From Agarophyton chilense (lineage: Eukaryota; Rhodophyta; Florideophyceae; Gracilariales; Gracilariaceae), in contig JARGXX010000111.1 in assembly GCA_030374765.1 (NCBI GenBank), positions 186,001 through 250,000 of the forward strand: DNA of 64,000 nucleotides, in the 5' to 3' direction. Position 1 is the stretch's first letter. Each line of letters begins with the position of its first letter. Below the pieces are notes generated by a model that was not told the DNA's origin, ran no database searches, and worked only from the letters and a program-made list of their open reading frames with translations. Made by a program: the position numbers and the translations under genes. Of the stretch, positions 58,030 through 64,000 are shown one piece after another.

Positions 58030-59671
58030 GTGAAAACACGGCATCACAATGAACTGCTCGATTTGGTCGATGAGTTGCTGATCTTCGTCAATGGTGCCAA
58101 TTTATTGTCTCACAATTCTTTTCTTACAGCTGATAACATTCCACTTTTCTTCCACCTTCCACCAACAAAGATTCGAATAGTCACCTCAGCAAAGACTCTT
58201 CCTTCGGAGCTTCCTATCATGTATGGTACGGGCTGCGCATTTCATATATGTGCTGCTGCTTGAAAATGATTGGGCTTTAATGGGAAACACTTTCATGACG
58301 AATTCGCAACTGTTGTACTCGAAGCAGCTCTGGAAATCCCACATTACCAACGTCGTCCGCTTCAGACATTTTAATAATCCTGGAATTCCGTTACATGAAC
58401 TCATCATGCATTGCGGCAGAGAGCAGTCCATTCTAACCATGCGAAAGAATCTGCTTTTCCATTTCCATCACTGGAAATCCCATCCACAGTCCATGTTCCT
58501 TGGTTAGGGTCGAATTACGGAGTGTACTGAGCCACCTGTACTATCAAACAATCATCAAGACGCCATGTATTGTCCTTTCTCTTAATAATGCCAATAAAAA
58601 AGCAAACTTTACTTGTTTAGCAAAACATGGTTCGTCGATAACGTCTTTAATGAGTTTGACAAACGGTACAAAATGAACATGCTCGGTGTGGACCTTCCTG
58701 GAGTTGCAGTATTATACCAATTGGCGTTCGTACGATCCGGATTACAAAAACTTCACTATTGCTTTGGGACCAGGTCTATTCAGTCATGATGAGCGACAGG
58801 AACGAAAATACTTCAATACATTTTGGGATGCACACTATCGTCTCACCGTTGACCTGGAAGAACTGAGAGACCTATACTTGGAAAACGAATCCTCATTCAA
58901 AGATCTTGGAGGCGTGCACTAAGATGGAGACAGTCTATACCGGCTAACGTCGAGGGAAATATATCCAGTTCAATTTGTGGGCAACTACCAATGGCCTGAC
59001 ATTTACACTAGTAAAGTTAATTATCAGCGATTTATGATTGACATAGTATACAAACGGTTCCTTAACGAGCACAGAGTGTTGACAAACGGCGAACTTAACT
59101 TACCTCGTATAAGAGACGAGAAGGGCAGCCCATTACATTGGTGATCACATGACCAGTATTCGTCACGAGGTCAAGGAAGCGATGCTCGTCATGCGGCCAG
59201 AACAGCCCCATGAAATGAACATCACCCTCGTACGAGCTTGTTAAACATTTGTCGAGCTGGGTTGGGCGAGGACGGGTACCATTCCGACGAGATTTCAAAG
59301 TGTATCTGAATTCCATCCAGAATCGGTTGTCTCACGAGTACGCGAAACTTCTGTACACTACCAAACAGACCACCGATGAGTTCAGAAAGGACATAAGTGA
59401 CAGAGATAATTAAACCATGTTCGAATACACCGCATGAGAGGAGCTTCGTACGAGATGACTTGTCCCGGATAACTATGATTGGGTGCACAAGCTCTGACAG
59501 TGGAAGGAATGGTTGGGCAGGACCTCGTGGCCTGGAAACTCACCACAAGCGCGTTTGAAAGACTATAGTCCATTCGTCATGTCCAAAATGTTTATGATGA
59601 GGCATGCAGCGCGTGCAAATCACTGGAATACCACAAACTTCTTACTTACGGACGCTAAGCACAACTATTAG
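58030..59671 (+). pseudogene. Arm gene A, right copy, decayed unknown protein
   Basis: Plus-strand pieces 58030-58263, 58223-58507 and 58686-58922, then stop-broken frames through NLPRIRDEKGSPLH, EKPHEMN-like and FQSVSEFHPESVVSREYAKLLYTTKQ, to TNFLLTDAKHNY at 59671. They align in order with the left copy. The stops differ between arms in part, so decay continued after duplication. Combining the arms shows a protein of 500-600 residues with no motif I can name. Confidence 0.5.
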
Positions 59672-59774
59672 AACCCGAAGGTCATGAATCGTAAAACCGA
59701 TCATATCTTTCGCGCTCATATGTTAAAAAAAAACTGCTCATGACGCACTCTTACTACAAACCAAACATTGAAGT

Positions 59775-60814
59775 ACATGGATTAGAGTACTCAGAGTTTA
59801 ATCAGTACTGCGACATAGAAAACATGACCGAACGACAAAAATTGAAAGTCGTCAGAGGAAGAATCCTTGGCTGTTCGTTATTCGTCTTGGAATTCAGAAA
59901 AGTATTCATTATGATGTTGCTGTGACGGCAACTCTTCGCAAAGGTTTGATAAGAATGGAGGAGAATACTTTCTCTTTCATTTTTTATCACGTTCAGTAGT
60001 ATGTGGATGGGTTTAGCTAGAACAGGCCGTGCCCGGACAACGTTGCAAAGGATCATGATTGCGATACCATGCAGGAACATCAATATTAAAATTTCGCTAT
60101 CTTGGAATAGGTGGAGGGGGAAGCTGTAGCCGGTGAATAGGGGGCGTAGAAGGGACTATATATTATCCAGTGATATGAAGGTCAGTGCGAGACTTGATAA
60201 AAAAGCTTTATCCAGCATCACATCTGGAAAGTGACCTTTGGTTTTCGTATATATGCGACACCATTGCATACTCCTACTATCGAACTGGACCCTCCGTGGA
60301 TCCTCCTGAAACTGACAGAAGTTGAGAAAGAGTCTTGATTTTGAATGGAAGGCAGTTGGAACGCAAGCACTTCTACATGCAGATGTAGCTTATCTACTGT
60401 ACGAAACCCTTTGAGCTGATAATGCTTCAATAACAATCGGTGTACAGGTAGGGATGTAGCTTGAATTGCGAATTCATTCCACTGAACGTGACCGAATGAG
60501 GTGGACCTTATGAATTCTTTTTCTCCTGTTCGTCTACGGCTTGAGCGCACGGCACTCTTGACAATTCTGATTCAAGAACATCAAAGGTCGTAAAGGGAAA
60601 CTGAAGTCGCGGTCGCACACCTTTTTTGTGGACAAACACTGACGCAACATCTGTTATCCACATATCTCGTGATCACTAAGTGCTTTTGAAATCGCAGACC
60701 CGGGTGAGTGAACATTGTAGATTACTACTGGTTTATATATCCGAAGGAGTCACGATTTCGACGACTCATGTTGCCTCCGATACGGCAATTACAATGATTG
60801 GACACAGGATAGGT
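59775..60814. other. 1.04-kb segment present only in the right arm
   Basis: The left arm joins directly across this point (CATTGAAG|TTGTTTAAAAG in right-arm orientation). The two edges share only GT, and there is no terminal inverted repeat. A deletion in the left arm is more likely than an insertion in the right. A 110-codon minus-strand frame (60550-60218) inside has no known motif. Confidence 0.6.
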
Positions 60815-61367
60815 TGTTTAAAAGTGTCCAGAGAGGGTGTTGGCATACCTCTTGAGAGAACGTTTCTTGCAAAGATAACCCTCTACTCTAGGTACGTATT
60901 AAAATGGCATACGTATGAAAAGAGAGAGAAAAAAGGATCCCGTGCAGAGCCACGAGGCGATGGATGCAGTCTTGGCTCGCGCTTATGAACGTACCTGTAC
61001 AAGTATGCTCCCGAGAACTCGTGCGTTGTGCGCCACGTTACGAATCGTAGCTTACGATATGTGTGGGTTGCTCATGTGCATCATCAGCGCTGTCACGGGT
61101 CATTTTGTTAATCTCTGAGCTTTTCCTAATATCAGACTCCACCGCCCTACTTCTGGCGTTTCGGAGTCAACCCTAAGGCACCCAAACATGAAACGCCACC
61201 AGTTGAGAACAACGATGCGCTGAAGCTTATTTTGAGTCACACATGTTCTGTAATAATTCGTGAATCTGATAGACAAAAGCAACCGCGGAGACATATATGT
61301 GACGCGATTTTCTACGCTGCTGTTTCGTAGATTACAGTTCCCGCCGTACCCTTCGTAAGACTTTAGA

Positions 61368-62036
61368 ATGCGTCGTCTGTCATTTCCCCATTTCTGCGTG
61401 AGTTGCACCTTGTGTGAGCTGCGCGTCAACGCTGCCTGCACAAAAGCACCCATATATCTCGCAAACCGCGAATCCGAAACCCTGGACGGCTTTCAACCAG
61501 CACAGCCTCGCAGCCAGAACACCGACACTTCGCAGCCCCGCCTAAACCCACTGCTGCACCGACATGAAGCACTGATGCCGACTCGCCGCACCATCTTCAT
61601 ATCCCAACGCCCACACACGATACCGCCGACTAAACGCGCCACCGTCAAGCCCCAATGCCCAACTCCCACATCTCTAACACGCCAGACCTTATCACATCTA
61701 CACAGCTGCTCCACTTCCAAACCGCAACTCCTATCCTCCGCACTAGCGTTCTTCCTTCGACCACACGGCCGAAAAACTGCACCGTTTATCCGCCCCACTT
61801 TCGACACACCGAACCGCCGAAGAGTCGCAACGACTCACCGTCCTCGGGCTCGAACACCGAAGTGCATCAACACCGCAATGCAACTGTCCCAAGACATTGA
61901 CATTCCACCGAGCCAAAGTGCGGCACCGAACCACCAAAGTATAGCTGCATCCTCCCAATACTGTCAAGCCCTGATACCGACACGCTGCACCTCACCGGTA
62001 AGTTGTAACGCCTTAATCGCAACCTTAAAACAATGA
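61368..62036 (+). CDS. Conserved arm ORF C, right copy (222 codons)
   Basis: Open partner of the left frame at 30124-30804. The C-x2-C-x2-C cluster (FCVSCTLCEL) near the start and the phrase HRHEALMPTRRTIF are kept, as is the ending SQDIDIPPSQSAAPNH, after which this copy runs on for about 35 codons. Substitutions are many, yet no stop arose. The protein would be Ser/Thr/Pro-rich and basic. No family recognised. Confidence 0.4.
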   Translation: MRRLSFPHFCVSCTLCELRVNAACTKAPIYLANRESETLDGFQPAQPRSQNTDTSQPRLNPLLHRHEALMPTRRTIFISQRPHTIPPTKRATVKPQCPTPTSLTRQTLSHLHSCSTSKPQLLSSALAFFLRPHGRKTAPFIRPTFDTPNRRRVATTHRPRARTPKCINTAMQLSQDIDIPPSQSAAPNHQSIAASSQYCQALIPTRCTSPVSCNALIATLKQ

Positions 62037-63079
62037 AAAACCTCTCAAAGTCCGCATCTCTAAACCTAATTCCTATTCCCTTCAAGTGGTAGCTACAATG
62101 CCAGAGATCCATAAACACTGAACAGCAGACTGTCGTATACTTGCAGAGGTAGACTCCTTGAGAAGTGGAACATATAAATTCCGCATGTTTGGCTTTGTGC
62201 CATCGTCGTGAAGGCTCTCCAGCACCCCATTGCTGCGGCAATTCAATACTGTAAGGCTACTACCTTCTATCCCGAAATCAAATCAACATGCCCTGGAGAT
62301 GCCGGTATGCCAAAATTAAGCGTGACTCATAATGTGACGCAGTTTCTCAAGATGATTTACGCAGAAGAGACTTATGCAGATATCATAAATAAAGTGTACA
62401 TATCGACAACATTGGATGAATAATGGGGATCTAGATACGAATCAATCCATAGCGTTCTGTGAGAAAATGACTAACAAGTACGAAAAGCATGTAGACGTAT
62501 AGTTAAGTGTGAAAACGAACTACATCCATTATTGCAAATATCCAAAGTGGTGTATCAAGCAGTTCTAGAAACTCTTCGTGAGCGTACTTCGGCTATGAAT
62601 CTAACGCCTTCTTCTTGATATCTCAATAGCTCCTCTAACCCTCGGCTGCGCCATAGGATGACGGATTCTATTTTAACTCGCCCGCGAGAAGCTATGTCGC
62701 GTAACTCGAAGGGCAAGGGGTACAGTACTCCAGGAGGGTGTTGGACGCTGTAAGGGACTATCTGTCACTTGGGCGGAAACGAGTCGCTGTGCAATGGGTA
62801 GGAGCTGGGGCTGGAGTTATCTCATCTTCATCTGCAAGCAGTGTATCTCCTTCGAAGGTTGAAGAAATTGCGATATGAAAACGGATATTTTAGTCTGTAG
62901 TACGTGGAAAACGTCGTGCGTTTGCGATACCGTTCCAGTGCGATTTTGAAAGTACTGGCTTCCCTTCTGTGTTGCTAATTGCTTATCTAAGTGATCATTC
63001 AGGCCATCACTTTCGGACTGCCGTGGAGATTCTGGGACGAATTGGGGAGCAACACTCTGAGGTTGGCGCCCAGTCTCGG

Positions 63080-63395
63080 CGGTGCCATCACATATATTCC
63101 CAGTCGCGTATTTTGAAGCCTCTGCATCATCACCGTGAGTTTGATTCGCACGTTGGTGGGTACTTCCTAGCACGAAAAGAGTGGTAATGTTCGGGACCAG
63201 CTACCGGGCAGGTACAGGAACTGAAGGTGTCGTGACATTTCTCCTACTTCTTGGACAAGTGTACTTCCGGTCACGCCTAATCGCTTCTTGTATAAGCATA
63301 TTTAAAGCCCACTGTCCCTCTGCCTTTCAAAGGGCCCTGTAGGGCTTTTCTATCTTCGTGCGCAGCTCAACCAAAATGGTAGGGTGTGTATGTTT
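63080..63395. other. Outside the right arm, possible transposase tail
   Basis: A short plus-strand frame from about 63133 to 63325 (FGTSYRAGTGTEGVVTFLLLLGQVYF) reads like a protein. If the arm structure was inserted into the transposase gene at 22161-23457, this could be the other half. That is speculation. Confidence 0.2.
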
Positions 63396-63843
63396 GTAAC
63401 GCAGTGACGGGTTAAGTCAGTGCACGGGTCTCGACCGGTGGTAGCGTGGTAGAGAGGGTGCAAAGGTTCGAATCCTTGACGGCGCCACTCCCAGAGTATT
63501 TGGTGCAATAGGTTTGCCTTCACTTCGTAGTCCTACAAATTGAAGCTACGGAAACGATGGCTTGAAGACCAAAGGGTGGAACTAGTATACCAAAGGGGTT
63601 TATTTACTTTCCAGAATGTGCCTACCGTACTCTAAAGGAGAAAAGTCACTCGAGCCAAGATAATAGTACTGGCGAGGCGCTGAGATCTCTCTGGCACTGT
63701 ACTGTTAATCTATTACCCTAATTAAAATAAATCAATAATCTGCATGAGTCCACCTGAGGTCGATTCGTACACGTGTTACCTTCAAGATCTTTCGAGGCCA
63801 GGCAGCTTACCGGGCTTAACCGTTATTATCGCTCCTTCACATA
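63396..63843 (+). repeat. Dispersed repeat, copy 4 (SINE-like, best-preserved B box)
   Basis: A full-length copy with TGGTAGAGAGGG (A-box-like) at 63448 and a perfect B box GGTTCGAATCC at 63465-63475, followed by CTTGACGGCGCCA, which resembles a T-arm plus acceptor 3' strand of a tRNA. The two boxes are only 5 bases apart, far closer than in a tRNA, as if the anticodon arm was lost. Confidence 0.8.
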
Positions 63844-63950
63844 TCTCCCTCCTTAGGATTCGACCGTCACGGCGAATTCCAGATGTTTTCATAAATGCTC
63901 CAGGGGACGCGTGCTCTGTATTGCTCTCGGTACCATTGGGGGCGACGGTA

Positions 63951-64000
63951 CGTCGCGTTGTTACCGCCTGCTTACCGCCTGCGGGGATGCGGGGATGCGT
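63951..64000 (+). repeat. Short tandem duplications at the window edge
   Basis: TTACCGCCTGC occurs twice and GGGGATGC twice in the last 45 bases. The window ends inside the second pair, so the extent is unknown. Confidence 0.5.

Larger units (their letters stand above)
56955..63079 (-). repeat. Right inverted arm, continuous
   Basis: The uninterrupted reverse-complement partner of left segments 23384-24018, 29590-33051 and 44183-45213. It carries empty sites for both retroelement insertions (near 62490 and 57970). It also carries 59775-60814, absent on the left. The outer end is at CAGTCTCGG (63079), the inner end at ATCCTGTGGCAA (56955). Neither end shows a terminal inverted repeat with the other, nor an obvious target duplication. 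Confidence 0.9.

Noticed and set aside
56955-63079. Arms as terminal inverted repeats of a classical DNA transposon
   Set aside because: The outer and inner ends of the arm have no inverted match to each other and I see no target duplication, so no ordinary transposon ends can be shown.
63396-63480. A functional tRNA gene at the head of repeat copy 4
   Set aside because: There is no room for an anticodon arm between the D-like and T-like parts, and the same sequence recurs as a 445-bp repeat.
1-64000. CRISPR arrays, bacterial operons or phage genes
   Set aside because: There are no regularly spaced direct repeats and no bacterial gene order. The recognisable genes are eukaryotic or from eukaryotic mobile elements.

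Overview
The window looks like nuclear DNA of a eukaryote in a repeat-rich, gene-poor stretch. It holds remnants of eukaryote-only genes (a PAN2-type deadenylase, an AGC-family protein kinase), a Ty3/gypsy LTR retrotransposon, a tyrosine-recombinase (DIRS/Ngaro-type) retroelement, PIF/Harbinger and piggyBac transposase remnants, and a dispersed repeat with tRNA-like promoter boxes. Possible short introns occur in one gene remnant. An intron-poor alga (for example a florideophyte red alga) would fit, but nothing here proves the species. Most reading frames are broken, so nearly all genes are called as pseudogenes.

Region 0.5-21 kb: two opposed copies of the dispersed repeat (0.6 and 2.0 kb), then decayed minus-strand remnants: piggyBac C-terminus (4.8-5.4), a multi-part gene ending in a PD-(D/E)XK-like domain (5.8-7.9), a copia-like Gag (about 9 kb), a protein with a PAM2-like motif (12.3-12.8), a C2H2 zinc-finger fragment (14.1-14.6) followed by a G-rich low-complexity tract, a PAN2 remnant (16.5-18.0), a second tRNA-related repeat (18.9) and an AGC kinase remnant (19.0-20.2).

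Region 21.5-63.1 kb: a decayed transposase-like gene, then the main structure. A roughly 5-6 kb sequence occurs twice in opposite orientation, about 11% diverged where I compared it by eye. The right arm (56955-63079) is continuous. The left arm (23384-45213) is cut by two insertions that the right arm lacks: a 5.57 kb tyrosine-recombinase retroelement (24019-29589) and an 11.13 kb Ty3/gypsy element (33052-44182). The right arm therefore works as an empty-site reference, and it gives a clean 5-bp target duplication for the gypsy element. The gypsy LTRs differ from each other by about 7%, so the inverted duplication is older than the insertion. The gypsy element carries a long antisense gene between pol and the 3' LTR.

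The core between the arms (45.2-56.9 kb) is more AT-rich. It holds a PIF/Harbinger pair (a Myb-like/coiled-coil protein and a DDE transposase, convergent, with a copy of the dispersed repeat between them), one intact membrane-protein ORF of 428 codons (48459-49745), a long AT-rich palindrome upstream of it, and unassigned broken ORFs. A fourth copy of the dispersed repeat closes the window at 63.4-63.8 kb.
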